NCBI RefSeq assembly: GCF_001182745.1
Contig: NZ_LN868938.1
Coordinates: forward strand, 310,001 to 374,000
Direction of reading: 5' to 3'
DNA length: 64,000 nt
Source of the DNA: Nocardia farcinica
GTDB lineage: Bacteria; Actinomycetota; Actinomycetes; Mycobacteriales; Mycobacteriaceae
Shown: piece by piece, positions 52,205-64,000 of the stretch
How positions within the stretch are numbered: position 1 is the stretch's first letter
Layout: every line of letters starts with the position of its first letter
Notes under the pieces: generated by a model
Told to the model about the DNA's origin: nothing
The model's database searches: none
The model's input: only the letters and a program-made list of their open reading frames with translations
Program-made: the position numbers and the translations under genes

Positions 52205-53560
52205 ATGAGCGACGGGCTTTTCGACGTGCCGAGCGAAGCCGCGCCGGATCCGGGAATCGACGGCGCGGGCGTCGACTTCCGCGGCCCGGGCGACCAGGCT
52301 CCGCTGGCGGTGCGGATGCGGCCGCGGTCGTTGGAGGAGGTGGTCGGTCAGCAGCATCTGCTGGGCCCGGGGTCCCCGCTGCGTCGGCTCATCGAGGGCT
52401 CGGGCGCGGCTTCGGTGCTGCTGTTCGGGCCGCCGGGCACCGGCAAGACGACGCTGGCCTCGTTGATCTCGCAGGCGACCGGGCGCCGGTTCGAGGCGCT
52501 CTCGGCGTTGTCGGCGGGGGTGAAGGAGGTGCGCGCGGTCATCGACCTGGCGCGCAGGCGGCTGACCGCGGGTGAGCGCACCGTGCTGTTCATCGACGAG
52601 GTGCACCGCTTCTCCAAGACGCAACAGGACGCGTTGCTGGCGGCGGTGGAGAACCGCATCGTGCTGCTGGTCGGTGCCACCACCGAGAACCCGTCGTTCT
52701 CGGTGGTCTCGCCGTTGCTGTCGCGGTCGCTGGTGTTGCAGCTGCGCTCGCTCACCGACGCCGACATCCGGACCGTGCTCGATCGTGCGCTGGCCGACCC
52801 GCGCGGCTTCGGCGGCGCCTATCAGGTCACCGATGCCGCGCTCGATCACATCGTGCGCATCGCGGGCGGGGACGCGCGCCGGGCGCTGACCGCGCTGGAG
52901 GCCTCGGCGGAGTCCTCGCTCGACGGCGTCGTCGACCTCGATCTGGTCGAGGCCAGCGTGGACCGGGCCGCCGTGCGCTACGACCGCGCGGGCGACCAGC
53001 ACTACGACGTGGTGAGCGCGTTCATCAAGTCCATCCGCGGCTCCGACGTCGACGCCGCCCTGCACTATCTGGCCAGGATGCTCAGCGCGGGGGAGGATCC
53101 GCGCTTCATCGCCCGCCGCCTGGTGATCTCGGCCAGCGAGGACATCGGCATGGCCGATCCGAGCGCATTGCAGACGGCGGTGGCCGCCGCCCACGTGGTG
53201 CAGTTGATCGGCATGCCCGAGGCCCAGCTGACGCTGACGCACGCCACCATCCACCTGGCCACCGCGCCGAAGTCGGGCGCGGTCCCGGCCGCGCTGGGCG
53301 CCGCCATGGCCGACATCTCCGCGGGCAAGGCGGGCGCGGTGCCGCCGCACCTGCGCGACGGCCACTACGCGGGGGCGGCGAAGCTGGGCAACGCGCAGGG
53401 CTACAAGTACCCGCACGACGATCCGGACGGGGTGCTGGCCCAGCAGTACCCGCCCGACGAACTCGTCGGCGCCGACTACTACCGGCCGACCGACCACGGC
53501 TACGAGCGCGAGATCGGTACGCGGGTGGAGAAATTGCGGCGGATCGTGCGCGGCCGGTAG
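52205..53560 (+). CDS. rarA: Replication-associated recombination protein A (MgsA/RarA AAA+ ATPase)
   Basis: 451 residues. [31 protein letters not shown] precedes Walker [14 protein letters not shown] (about 82-94), Walker [21 protein letters not shown] and sensor [18 protein letters not shown]. The C-terminal tetramerisation half includes [40 protein letters not shown] and the closing [21 protein letters not shown]. It acts at stalled replication forks. Rv2559c has the same place upstream of alaS. ATG 52205 is 99 bases from the divergent phoD start. Confidence 0.94.
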   Translation: MSDGLFDVPSEAAPDPGIDGAGVDFRGPGDQAPLAVRMRPRSLEEVVGQQHLLGPGSPLRRLIEGSGAASVLLFGPPGTGKTTLASLISQATGRRFEALSALSAGVKEVRAVIDLARRRLTAGERTVLFIDEVHRFSKTQQDALLAAVENRIVLLVGATTENPSFSVVSPLLSRSLVLQLRSLTDADIRTVLDRALADPRGFGGAYQVTDAALDHIVRIAGGDARRALTALEASAESSLDGVVDLDLVEASVDRAAVRYDRAGDQHYDVVSAFIKSIRGSDVDAALHYLARMLSAGEDPRFIARRLVISASEDIGMADPSALQTAVAAAHVVQLIGMPEAQLTLTHATIHLATAPKSGAVPAALGAAMADISAGKAGAVPPHLRDGHYAGAAKLGNAQGYKYPHDDPDGVLAQQYPPDELVGADYYRPTDHGYEREIGTRVEKLRRIVRGR

Positions 53561-53636
53561 CGGCGCCGCGGCGGCCGTCCGCGCCCGGGCCGGGCGATGA
53601 AAAAGCAGGTGCGCGGCCCCGGTAGGCTGGATACCT

Positions 53637-56303
53637 GTGCAGACCCACGAGATTCGACGGCGTTTCCTGGACCATTTCGTCCGTGCCGGACACACCGAGG
53701 TACCCAGTGCCTCGCTGATCCTGGCCGACCCCAACCTGCTGTTCGTCAACGCGGGCATGGTCCAGTTCAAGCCGTACTTCCTGGGCCAGGAGGCGCCGCC
53801 GTATCCGCGCGCGACCAGCGTGCAGAAGTGCGTGCGCACCGGAGACATCGAGGAGGTCGGTGTCACCACCCGCCACAACACCTTCTTCCAGATGGCGGGC
53901 AATTTCTCCTTCGGCGACTACTTCAAGGAAGGCGCCATCACCCTCGCCTGGGAGCTGATCAGCAAGCCCCAGTCCGAAGGCGGTTTCGGCTTCGATCCCG
54001 AACGCATCTGGGTCACCGCCTACCAGGACGATCCCGAGGCCGCCGAGATCTGGCACCGCGTGGCCGGCATCCCGAAGGATCGGATCCAGTTCCGCGACGG
54101 CAAGGACAACTACTGGGACATGGGCGTGCCCGGCCCGGGTGGCCCGTGTTCGGAGATCTACTTCGACCGCGGCCCGGCCTACGGCAAGGACGGCGGCCCG
54201 GTCGCCGACGAGGACCGCTACCTGGAGATCTGGAACCTCGTCTTCATGCAGGACGTGCGCGGTGAGCTGAGCCCCAAGCAGGGCCATCCGCCGATCGGGT
54301 CGCTGCCGAAGAAGAACATCGACACCGGCATGGGCATCGAGCGTGTCGCCATGCTGCTGCAGGGCGTGGACAACGTCTACGAGACCGACCTGCTGCGCCC
54401 GATCATCGGCAAGGCCGAGGAGCTCACCGGTCGCCGGTACGGCGCCGAGCACGCCTCCGACGTGCGCTTCCGGGTGATCGCCGACCACGCCCGCACCGCG
54501 GCGATGCTGATCTCCGACGGCGTCAACCCGGGTAACGACGGGCGCGGCTACGTGTTGCGCCGCCTGCTGCGCCGTATCGTGCGCTCGGCGCGGCTGCTGG
54601 GCGCCGAGAAGCCGGTGATGGCGGAGTTCATGCAGGTCGTCAGCGACCTCATGTCGCCGTCCTACCCGGAGCTGGCCACCGATTTCGACCGGATCCGGAC
54701 CGTGGCCGTCGGCGAGGAGACGGCGTTCCTCAAGACGCTGACCACCGGCTCGACGTTGTTCGACAACACCGCCGCGGCGGTGAAGGCCAAGGGCGGCACC
54801 AAGATCGCCGGCGCCGACGCGTTCACCCTGCACGACACCTACGGCTTCCCCATCGACCTCACCCTGGAGATGGCGGCCGAGGCCGGTCTCTCGGTCGACG
54901 AGGAGGGCTTCCGCTCGCTCATGGCCGAGCAGCGCCGGCGCGCCAAGGAGGACGCCGCCGCCCGCAAGCACGCCCATGCCGACCTGAGCATCTACAAGGA
55001 GCTCGTCGACCGCGGCGCCACCGAGTTCACCGGTTTCGACGAGCTCACCTCCGAAGCGCACGTGCTGGCCCTGATCGCCGACGGCGTGCGGGTGCCCACC
55101 GCCACGCAGGGCCAGGACGTCGAGGTCATCCTCGACCGGAGCCCGCTCTACGCCGAGTCCGGTGGGCAGATCGCCGACCGCGGCTCGATCACCGCGTCCG
55201 GGCTGAAGCTGCGCGTCAACGACGTGCAGAAGATCGCCAAGAAGCTGTGGGTGCACAAGACCACCGTCGAGCAGGGGCAGATCACCGAGGGCGATGTGGT
55301 GCTCGCCCAAGCCGACCCGGCCTGGCGGCGCGGCGCCACCCAGGGCCACTCCGGCACCCACATGGTGCACGCCGCGCTGCGGCAGGTGCTCGGCCCGAAC
55401 GCGGTGCAGGCGGGTTCGCTCAACAAGCCCGGCTACCTGCGCTTCGACTTCAACTGGCAGGGCCAGCTCAGCGAGCAGCAGAAGGCCGACATCGAGGCGG
55501 TCTCCAACGACGCCGTCGGCGCGGACTTCCCGGTGAACACCTTCGTCACCGACCTGCCCAAGGCCAAGCAGATGGGCGCGCTGGCGCTGTTCGGCGAGAA
55601 CTACGGCGACGAGGTGCGCGTCGTGGAGATCGGCGGCCCGTTCTCGATGGAGCTGTGCGGCGGCACGCACGTGCAGCACTCCTCGCAGATCGGCCCCATC
55701 ACGCTGCTGGGCGAGTCGTCGGTCGGGTCCGGTGTGCGCCGCGTGGAGGCCTTCGTCGGGCTGGACTCCTACAAGTACCTGGCCAAGGAGCGCGCGCTGC
55801 TCGCCGGTGTCGCCTCGTCGCTGAAGGTGCCCTCGGAGGAGGTGCCCGCCCGCGTCGAGCAGTTGGTGGAGCGGCTCAAGGTGGCCGAGAAGGAGCTCGA
55901 ACGCACCAAGATCGCCGCGGTGCTGTCGTCGGCGGGCAAGTTCGTCGAGGAGGCCGAGCGGGTCGGCCGGGTGCTGCTGGTCGCCGCCGCCGCGCCCGAA
56001 GGTGTCGCCGCGGGTGATCTGCGCACGCTGGCCACCGACATCCGCGGCCGGTTCGGCAGTGAACCCGCCGTGGTGGTGCTGCTGGGCAACGCCGACGGCA
56101 AGGTGCCGTTCGTGGTGGCGGTGAACAAGGCCGCTCAGGAGATCGGTGTCAAGGCCGGCGAGCTGGTCGGCAGCTTCGGCCCCAGCATCGCGGGCCGCGG
56201 TGGCGGCAAACCCGAGATGGCGCAGGGCGCCGGATCGGATCCGTCCGGTATTCCGGCGGGGCTGGCCGCCGTGCGCGCCCGGGTGGCCGAAATCGCCGGC
56301 TGA
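53637..56303 (+). CDS. alaS: Alanyl-tRNA synthetase
   Basis: 888 residues. The catalytic core begins [26 protein letters not shown], with [31 protein letters not shown] and [24 protein letters not shown] typical of AlaRS. The editing domain has [17 protein letters not shown] (HxxxH zinc ligands) and ELCGGTHVQ. The C-terminal C-Ala region includes [23 protein letters not shown] 53637 gives the conserved N-terminus. The stop overlaps the ruvX ATG in TGATG, so alaS, ruvX, mltG and aroE form one coupled run. Confidence 0.96.
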   Translation: MQTHEIRRRFLDHFVRAGHTEVPSASLILADPNLLFVNAGMVQFKPYFLGQEAPPYPRATSVQKCVRTGDIEEVGVTTRHNTFFQMAGNFSFGDYFKEGAITLAWELISKPQSEGGFGFDPERIWVTAYQDDPEAAEIWHRVAGIPKDRIQFRDGKDNYWDMGVPGPGGPCSEIYFDRGPAYGKDGGPVADEDRYLEIWNLVFMQDVRGELSPKQGHPPIGSLPKKNIDTGMGIERVAMLLQGVDNVYETDLLRPIIGKAEELTGRRYGAEHASDVRFRVIADHARTAAMLISDGVNPGNDGRGYVLRRLLRRIVRSARLLGAEKPVMAEFMQVVSDLMSPSYPELATDFDRIRTVAVGEETAFLKTLTTGSTLFDNTAAAVKAKGGTKIAGADAFTLHDTYGFPIDLTLEMAAEAGLSVDEEGFRSLMAEQRRRAKEDAAARKHAHADLSIYKELVDRGATEFTGFDELTSEAHVLALIADGVRVPTATQGQDVEVILDRSPLYAESGGQIADRGSITASGLKLRVNDVQKIAKKLWVHKTTVEQGQITEGDVVLAQADPAWRRGATQGHSGTHMVHAALRQVLGPNAVQAGSLNKPGYLRFDFNWQGQLSEQQKADIEAVSNDAVGADFPVNTFVTDLPKAKQMGALALFGENYGDEVRVVEIGGPFSMELCGGTHVQHSSQIGPITLLGESSVGSGVRRVEAFVGLDSYKYLAKERALLAGVASSLKVPSEEVPARVEQLVERLKVAEKELERTKIAAVLSSAGKFVEEAERVGRVLLVAAAAPEGVAAGDLRTLATDIRGRFGSEPAVVVLLGNADGKVPFVVAVNKAAQEIGVKAGELVGSFGPSIAGRGGGKPEMAQGAGSDPSGIPAGLAAVRARVAEIAG

Positions 56304-56845
56304 TGGACGCGCAGGAGCGTTCCGAGCGCCCCGACCCCGCCACCGACCCGGGGCGGGGGCGACGCCTCGGCATCGATGTCGGAAGTGTCCGCATCGGGGT
56401 CGCCTCGAGCGACCCGGACGGCATCCTCGCCACCCCGGTGGAGACCGTGCCGCGCGCGAAGAAGGTTCCGCGCGGCACCGTCTCCCCCGACATCGCCAGA
56501 ATTGCCGAAATTGTGCGGGAGTACGAGGCCGTCGAGGTCATTGTCGGCCTGCCCAGGACGTTACGCGGGGAGAAGGGCAGCGCCGCGACGGCGGCGATCG
56601 CGTTCGCCGAAAGATTGCGGCGCGAAATCCCCGACGTGGCGATACGCCTTTCCGACGAACGTTTGACTACGGTGTCTGCTGCACGTGCTTTGCGGGACAG
56701 TGGAGTTCGCGCGCGTGGCCAGCGGCAGGTGATCGATCAGGCGGCGGCCGTATCGATCCTGCAGGGATGGTTGGACGAACGGAGTGCGGTGATGAGGTCG
56801 GTCGGGGAAGCGGAGTCGGCGGCGTCGTCCGGAGATGATGCATGA
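56303..56845 (+). CDS. ruvX: Putative pre-16S rRNA nuclease YqgF/RuvX
   Basis: 180 residues, RNase H fold. [30 protein letters not shown] holds the first catalytic Asp; [19 protein letters not shown] and [21 protein letters not shown] follow; the last catalytic Asp is in [18 protein letters not shown]. The family matures the 16S rRNA 5' end. Slightly extended at both ends relative to the usual 140-150 residues. Overlaps alaS upstream and mltG downstream (ATGA). Confidence 0.93.
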   Translation: MDAQERSERPDPATDPGRGRRLGIDVGSVRIGVASSDPDGILATPVETVPRAKKVPRGTVSPDIARIAEIVREYEAVEVIVGLPRTLRGEKGSAATAAIAFAERLRREIPDVAIRLSDERLTTVSAARALRDSGVRARGQRQVIDQAAAVSILQGWLDERSAVMRSVGEAESAASSGDDA

Positions 56846-58524
56846 CGGACCGGTGGACACGAGCGGAGGAGCGGTACCGGCAACGGGAAGCCGACCGCAG
56901 GTACCGGCGTGACGACGCGGCGTGGGAGCGCAGCGCCCGCTCGGCGCCCGCGCACGACGAGTGGGACGACTACGACGACGACACCGCCGTCATCCCCCGC
57001 TACACCGACGACGAGCCCGCCTACGACGAGTTCCGCTCGGCCGCAGGCGAATCCGGCGCGGTCGAGCCGGCCTACGCGGACTACCCCGAGGACCCGGACC
57101 ACGAGCAGCCCACCGCCCGGGGGCGCCGGTCCGCCGCGGCCGCCGGCCGGCCGGCCCGCACCGAGTCCGCCGCTCGCCCTCGGGGTTCCGGTAAGCCCCG
57201 GCCGTCCGGCCGCACAGCAGACGGGGGACGCACCCGGTCGGCGGCCGGGCGTGCTCGGGCCGAGGGCGCGGCGGGCCGCAGCCGCGGCAAGGGCGCGGCG
57301 GGCCGTCCGGAGCGATCGGGGCGCCCGCAGCCGAAGGGGAGGAAAGCCTCGCGCGCGGCCTCCCGCAAGGCCGCCGAGCGGGAACGCCGCAGGCACACCA
57401 CCTGGGTGCTGGCCGCCGTCTTCGTCCTGTTGCTCGGCGGTGCGGGCACCTTCGCGGTGATGAAGCTGACCGACGACTTCGCCCCCGCCGAGGACTTCGC
57501 CGGTCCGCCCGGACCGCTGGTGGTGGTGCGGGTGCATCCCGGCGACACCGCGAGCCAGATCGCGAAATCCATGTACGACAAGGGCGTGGTGGCCAGCGCC
57601 GACGCGTTCTTCGAGGCGGCGGTGCGCAATTCCGGCATGAACGCGGTGCAGCCGGGCTACTACCAGATTCCCAGCCGCAGCCCGGCCGCCGATGCGGTCG
57701 CCGCGCTGCTCGGCAAGAATTCCCGCGTCGGCAACCTGGTGATCTCGGAGGGACGTCAACTGCACGACCAGCACGACGTGAACACCGGCGCCCGCAAGGA
57801 GGGTATCTACACCAAGATCGCCGACGCCAGCTGTGTGGGCACCGGCGCCGAACGCAAGTGCGTGACCTACGAGGAACTCGACGCCGCGGGGGCCAGTGCC
57901 GATCTGGCCGGGCTGGGCGTGCCGTCCTGGGCCGAGGCGGCCGTGCGTGCGGCACCCGACCGCCGCAGGCAGATCGAGGGCCTGATCGCGGCGGGCACCT
58001 GGGACTTCGATCCCAGCGGCAGCCCGCAGCAGATCCTGCGCGAACTGATCACCGCCAGCGCGGCCGGCTACGAATCCACCGGGCTGTTGCAGTCGGGGGC
58101 GAACACCCAGCTCAGCCCGTACGAGACGTTGATCGCGGCGTCCCTGGTGGAGCGCGAGGCCCTGCCGCAGGACATGCCCAAGGTCGCCCGGGTGATCATC
58201 AACCGGTTGAAGATCGATCAGCCGTTGCAGTTCGACTCCACGGTGAACTATTCGCTGGACCGCACCGAGGTCGCCACCACCGACAGCGACCGCGCCACGG
58301 TCACCCCCTGGAACACCTACGCGATGGCGGGGCTGCCCGCGAACCCGATCGCGGCGCCGTCGCTGAACGCCTTGCGCGCGGTCGAGAATCCCGAACCGGG
58401 CAACTGGCTGTACTTCGTCACGATCGACCAGAAGGGCACGACCCTGTTCACCGAGAGCTACGCCGAGCACCTGCGCAATATCGACAAGGCGATGGAAAGC
58501 GGGATCCTCGACAGTGGGCGCTGA
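56842..58524 (+). CDS. mltG: Endolytic murein transglycosylase MltG (YceG-like) with long basic N-terminus
   Basis: 560 residues. The first 185 are a charged, disordered cytoplasmic region ([23 protein letters not shown], then Arg/Ala/Gly repeats). One membrane helix (about 189-210) is followed by the YceG domain: [41 protein letters not shown], a LysM-like part, and the catalytic region [32 protein letters not shown] with the conserved Glu, then QFDSTVNY and [21 protein letters not shown]. It cuts nascent glycan strands. Overlaps aroE by 11 bases. Confidence 0.92.
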   Translation: MTDRWTRAEERYRQREADRRYRRDDAAWERSARSAPAHDEWDDYDDDTAVIPRYTDDEPAYDEFRSAAGESGAVEPAYADYPEDPDHEQPTARGRRSAAAAGRPARTESAARPRGSGKPRPSGRTADGGRTRSAAGRARAEGAAGRSRGKGAAGRPERSGRPQPKGRKASRAASRKAAERERRRHTTWVLAAVFVLLLGGAGTFAVMKLTDDFAPAEDFAGPPGPLVVVRVHPGDTASQIAKSMYDKGVVASADAFFEAAVRNSGMNAVQPGYYQIPSRSPAADAVAALLGKNSRVGNLVISEGRQLHDQHDVNTGARKEGIYTKIADASCVGTGAERKCVTYEELDAAGASADLAGLGVPSWAEAAVRAAPDRRRQIEGLIAAGTWDFDPSGSPQQILRELITASAAGYESTGLLQSGANTQLSPYETLIAASLVEREALPQDMPKVARVIINRLKIDQPLQFDSTVNYSLDRTEVATTDSDRATVTPWNTYAMAGLPANPIAAPSLNALRAVENPEPGNWLYFVTIDQKGTTLFTESYAEHLRNIDKAMESGILDSGR

Positions 58525-59335
58525 CGCGACGACTCCCCGGCGGGCGGCGGTGCTCGGCAAGCCCATCGGGCATTCCCGCTCACCGCAGCTGCACCTGGCC
58601 GCCTACCGCGCGCTGGGCCTGGACTGGACCTACGACCGCATCGAATGCGATGCCGCGCAGCTGCCCGGCCTGGTCGACGGGCTCGGCCCGGAATGGGTCG
58701 GCCTCTCGGTCACCATGCCCGGCAAGGAAGCCGCGCTCGGCTACGCCGACGTGCGCACCGAACGGGCGGTGCTGGTCGGCTCCGCCAACACGCTGGTGCG
58801 TACCGAGACCGGCTGGCGGGCGGACTGCACCGACGTGGACGGCGTACTCGGCGCGCTGCGCGGCGGGGGAGTGACCGGCGTCGGCTCCGGCGTGGTGCTG
58901 GGCGCGGGCGGCACCGCGCGGCCCGCCCTGCTGGCGCTGCGGGAGCTGGGTGCGCGGTCGGTGACGATCGTGGCCAGGGACGAGGGCAGGGCGCGCCCGG
59001 CCCGTGAGCTCGCCGAGAAGCTCGGTCTGACCGTGACGGTCGCCGGTTTCGACCCGGACGGTGTGCGGGCCGCGTGCGCGCAGGCCCAGGCGGTGGTCAG
59101 CACGATCCCGGCGGAAGCGGCGGCCACGATCGCGGCGGCCGTCGCCACCGCGCCGGTGGTGCTCGACGCCATTTACAACCCGTGGCCGACGCCGTTGGCC
59201 ACCGCGGTGGAGGCGGCCGGGCACACCGTCGTGAGCGGTCTGCAGATGCTGCTCGAACAAGCCTATGGGCAGGTCGAGCAGTTCACCGGGCGTCCGGCGC
59301 CGCGCGCGGCGATGGCCGCGGCGCTGACCTCGTGA
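58514..59335 (+). CDS. aroE: Shikimate dehydrogenase
   Basis: 273 residues. Reduces 3-dehydroshikimate with NADPH. AAVLGKPIGHSRSPQLHLAAYRALGLDWTYDRIE is the substrate-binding start; LSVTMPGKEAAL carries the catalytic Lys; GSANTLVRTETGWRADCTDVDGVLGAL follows with the catalytic Asp; GAGGTARPALLAL is the nucleotide loop; and SGLQMLLEQAYGQVEQFTG closes. GTG 58514 lies inside the mltG end. Translation coupled to mltG. Confidence 0.94.
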   Translation: MGADATTPRRAAVLGKPIGHSRSPQLHLAAYRALGLDWTYDRIECDAAQLPGLVDGLGPEWVGLSVTMPGKEAALGYADVRTERAVLVGSANTLVRTETGWRADCTDVDGVLGALRGGGVTGVGSGVVLGAGGTARPALLALRELGARSVTIVARDEGRARPARELAEKLGLTVTVAGFDPDGVRAACAQAQAVVSTIPAEAAATIAAAVATAPVVLDAIYNPWPTPLATAVEAAGHTVVSGLQMLLEQAYGQVEQFTGRPAPRAAMAAALTS

Positions 59336-59400
59336 CGCCGCGGAATTTCTGACACGGGTTCTAGTTCTGTTCGGAACGTGCTGCGGTTAAGGTGGTCCCC

Positions 59401-59871
59401 ATGAATGCTTGGGTCGTGCGCGGGGTGCTGCTCGGTGCGCTGGTCGTGGCGCTGCGGGTGCTGCTGGGGATCGCGATGGTGAACGCGCCGACACAGGGGG
59501 TCTGGTGGCGGATGCTGTGCCTGGTCGTGCTGCTGGCCGCGATCGTCGGCTGGGGTGTGCTCGACGGGCGTCGCGACCGGGTGGCCCATCCCGATCCCGA
59601 GCGCGGCTCGGACCTGACCATCCGCTGGTTGCAGGCCGCCGTGCTGGGCGGGCTCGGCAGCAGCCTGGCCTGCTGGCTGCTGGACTTCCTGCCGGGCTTC
59701 GACCTCGGCGACAACGGCCTGCTGTTCGAACTGACCGCCTCCTCGGCGTTCATCGTGCTGCTGATCTTCGTCCCCGCCCTGGCCGGTGTCGCTATCGGCC
59801 GGTTCCTGGCCGGGCGCAAGGCCGACAAGGCCACCGCGCGCCGCGGGCAGCACGCGGCCGTCGGCGCCTGA
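59401..59871 (+). CDS. Four-helix membrane protein (B-4DMT type)
   Basis: 156 residues with four membrane helices: VVRGVLLGALVVALRVLLGIAMV, WWRMLCLVVLLAAIVGWGVLDG, WLQAAVLGGLGSSLACWLLDF and ASSAFIVLLIFVPALAGVAIG, and a charged loop RRDRVAHPDPERGSDLTIRW after helix 2. This is the mycobacterial/nocardial protein annotated B-4DMT transporter; substrate unknown. ATG 59401 has AAGGTGG upstream. Confidence 0.75.
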   Translation: MNAWVVRGVLLGALVVALRVLLGIAMVNAPTQGVWWRMLCLVVLLAAIVGWGVLDGRRDRVAHPDPERGSDLTIRWLQAAVLGGLGSSLACWLLDFLPGFDLGDNGLLFELTASSAFIVLLIFVPALAGVAIGRFLAGRKADKATARRGQHAAVGA

Positions 59872-59889
59872 ATCCCGGCGGGGAGTGGG

Positions 59890-60462
59890 TCAGTTCCCGC
59901 GCAGGGCCGCGACCGCGCGGCTGAGGTCCTCGCCGTCGAGTCGGCTCGCGGTGGGCGCCGTGAGCCGGAGTACCGCGGCGCCCTGGAACAGCGTGAACAG
60001 GAGTTTGGCGAGCGCGCGGGCCTGGTCGGGGGAGAGCGCGGTGTGGGTGTCGGTGAGCGCACGGGCGAGGTCGTCGTAGGCGTGTTCGGTCGCCGCGGCC
60101 AGATACTGCCCGTCGTCGTCGGAGCGGGCGATCCGCACCAGGTTCTCCATGCTCAGCAGCATGCTTTCGTGGTGGTCGTCGAGGATGGCGCATAGGCCGT
60201 CCCAGGTGGGGCCGATGGTCTCCGCGAACGGCCGGTCGTTGTCCGCGGCGCGGATGACCTCCTCCATACGGTCGCCGACATCCTCGCCCATGCCTTCGGT
60301 CAGCGCCTCGGTGATGAGGCGGTCCTTGGATCCGAAGTGATAGCCGATGGCGGCCAGGCTCACCCCGGCGGCCGCGGCGATATCGCGGGCCGTCACCTTC
60401 GCCAGACCGCGTTCGAGGATCGCTTTCCGCGCTCCGTCCAGCAGGTCTTCACGGTTTCCCAT
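59890..60462 (-). CDS. TetR-family transcriptional regulator
   Basis: 190 residues. The DNA-binding head is REDLLDGARKAILERGLAKVTARDIAAAAGVSLAAIGYHFGSKDRLITEAL, a textbook TetR helix-turn-helix with GYHFGSKD. The ligand domain is helical and variable. Divergent from the FAD monooxygenase gene; the 102-base gap holds repeated AGACATTTGT elements, so it probably represses itself and the monooxygenase. The inducer is unknown. Confidence 0.88.
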   Translation of the reverse strand: MGNREDLLDGARKAILERGLAKVTARDIAAAAGVSLAAIGYHFGSKDRLITEALTEGMGEDVGDRMEEVIRAADNDRPFAETIGPTWDGLCAILDDHHESMLLSMENLVRIARSDDDGQYLAAATEHAYDDLARALTDTHTALSPDQARALAKLLFTLFQGAAVLRLTAPTASRLDGEDLSRAVAALRGN

Positions 60463-60484
60463 GACCGCAGGTTAGCAGCGTCTC

Positions 60485-60532
60485 AGACATTTGTACTAGA
60501 CGAATGTGTCACCCTCTGTTAGACATTTGTCT
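60485..60532. promoter_or_regulatory. Candidate TetR operators between divergent genes
   Basis: AGACATTTGT occurs at 60485-60494 and again at 60521-60530, 36 bp apart. The second extends to the inverted repeat AGACA-TT-TGTCT (60521-60532); the first is followed by ACGAATGTGTC as an imperfect second arm. They sit in the only space available for both promoters. Confidence 0.5.
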
Positions 60533-60564
60533 TACACAAACGTTCAAGCAGGGAAGTGATCGTG

Positions 60565-61786
60565 ATGAGCAAGTTGCACGTGCTGGTCAGCGGCGGTGGC
60601 ATCGCCGGGAACGCGGTGGCGCTGGCATTGATTCGCTCCGGAATCCGGACCACCGTCGTGGAGCGGGCCGCCGCGCCGCGGCCGGGCGGGCAGGCGGTGG
60701 ACCTGCGCGGACCCAGCCGCGAGGTGGCCGAGCGGATGGGATTGATGCCGGGCATCACCCGCCACCGCATCGATGAGCGGGGGATGTCCTACGTGGATGG
60801 ACGCGGGCGCGCCTGGGTGCGGATGCCCGTGGCGATGTTCGAGGGCAAGGGGCCGATCGCCGACATCGAGATCACCCGCGGCGATCTCAGCCGGGTACTG
60901 CTCGACGCGCTGGCCGCGGCTCCCGGCCGACTCGACTACCGCTACGGCGAGTCGATCGACACACTGCGTCCCGACGACGCCGGGGTGACGGTCGGCTTCA
61001 CCTCCGGCGCCACCGGGCGCTTCGACCTGGTCATCGGCGCCGACGGCGTGCACTCGGCCACCAGGCGCCTGGCGTTCGGCCCGGAGGAGAACTACAAGAC
61101 CTACCTCGGTGGCTACACCTCGTACTTCACCCTGCCCACACCCGCCGGCGTCGAACCCGGCTGGCTGGCGATGCACACGGTGCCGGGGGCGGCGCTGGGC
61201 ATTCGCCCCGATGCCGAGCCGGGCACCGCGAAAGCCGTGATCATGCTGCGCACGGCGGCCGATCCGGCATTGCGCGGCGACGTGACCGCCCAGCAGCAGC
61301 TCATCCGCCGCATGTTGCACGGCGCGGGCTGGCTGACACCGACCGTGCTCGACGCGATGGACACGGCGTCCGACTTCTACTTCGACGAGCTGGCCCGCAT
61401 CGATATGCCGAGCCTGTCCACCGGACGGGTCGTGCTGCTCGGCGACGCGCTACTGCGGCTCACCGCTGTCGGGCATGGGAACCGCGATGGCACTGGTCGG
61501 TGCCTACCTGCTCGCCGGGGAACTCGCGGCCGATCCGGACGATCCGATGGGCGGGCTCGCGCGCTACGAGGCGCGGGTCACGCCGTTCCTGGACAAGGCC
61601 AAGGAACTGCCGGGTGGTGGGCTGGCGATGATGGTGCCCACCACCCGTGCCGGCGTGGCGCTCACCCGCCTGGCGACCCGGGCGATGGTCGCGCGGCCCT
61701 TCCGCCCGCTGCTGCTCGCCATGATGAGCGGCACCGACGACTACGAACTGCCCTCGTACGCCACCGATTCCGCGGACCGGCGGTGA
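60565..61786 (+). pseudogene. FAD-dependent monooxygenase, frameshifted near 61450
   Basis: PHBH/TetX-type flavin monooxygenase: HVLVSGGGIAGNAVALALIRSGIRTTVVERA (FAD loop), DLVIGADGVHSATRRLAFG (DG motif) and VVLLGDA (second FAD motif). At GDA the frame breaks: the expected AYCGSPLSGMGTAMALVGAYLLAGEL continues in the next frame and runs to 61786. Between GAC and TAC only four bases (GCGC) remain where six would give Ala-Ala, so loss of a GC in a short repeat, or one extra base, explains it. Everything else is well kept, so either a recent mutation or a sequence error. ATG 60565 has GGGAAG upstream. Probably controlled by the divergent TetR. Confidence 0.78.
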
Positions 61787-61793
61787 GCGCCGC

Positions 61794-64000
<2,207 letters not shown>

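Noticed and set aside
50474..53902. 1142-codon minus-strand ORF as one giant protein
   Set aside because: Only the part from GTG 52105 is PhoD with a Tat signal; the upstream part is antisense to rarA.

Overview
This is a very GC-rich actinobacterial chromosome segment. The gene order (secD-secF-lipoprotein-apt ... relA ... ppiB, hisS ... aspS ... rarA, alaS, ruvX, mltG, aroE ... aroB, aroK) follows the Mycobacterium tuberculosis region around Rv2587c-Rv2538c. The EspG, EspC-like and DUF3558 proteins, the NsrR/Hmp pair and the KorAB pair fit Nocardia or a close relative in the Mycobacteriales. That placement is inferred from gene content and was not tested by a search.

Layout. 1-5.2 kb: end of secD (with an apparent frameshift), secF, a family 5 solute-binding lipoprotein and apt. 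5.3-9.0 kb: an ABC-F ATPase behind a short leader ORF, then the nitric oxide regulator NsrR and its target flavohemoglobin, each preceded by a similar inverted repeat. 9.1-12.0 kb: relA on the opposite strand and a small UPF0060 (YnfA-like) membrane protein. 12.3-13.9 kb: a secreted cutinase-like esterase.

14.0-28.7 kb is the most unusual region: one tightly overlapped co-directional operon resembling a type IV secretion / conjugation machine. It has VirB8-like anchored proteins, two ParA-like P-loop proteins without the Walker A lysine, two small two-helix (pilin-like) proteins, a VirB6-like polytopic protein, an SCO6880-family protein, a VirB4-like motor, a transposase-OrfA-like DNA-binding protein, a cell-wall hydrolase (M23 + transglycosylase + a dead NlpC/P60 domain), a lipoprotein, a VirD4/TraG coupling ATPase, a possible 21-residue peptide and a DUF4913 protein. 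A large perfect palindrome closes it, facing a convergent coiled-coil protein. No relaxase, integrase, att site or origin was seen, so it looks like a fixed chromosomal apparatus rather than a mobile element.

29.4-39 kb: ppiB, hisS, a 25-bp tandem repeat, a membrane protein, mdh, korAB, an Rv2578c-type radical SAM protein with a LexA-box-like site, and a dehydrogenase with two KstR-like operators. 39.2-44.6 kb: an orphan type VII secretion accessory cassette (EspC-like, a long Ala/Pro/Gly protein, a DUF3558 lipoprotein, an unknown, a WXG/PPE-like protein and EspG) without ESX core genes. 44.7-64 kb: secreted and membrane proteins, a zinc metallopeptidase, aspS, a kinase-like protein, phoD, rarA, alaS-ruvX-mltG-aroE, a four-helix membrane protein, a tetR/FAD-monooxygenase pair (the monooxygenase is frameshifted), and aroB plus aroK with a very long Arg-rich C-terminal tail. 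No rRNA, tRNA or CRISPR was recognised, and no gene-free stretch exceeds 300 bases.
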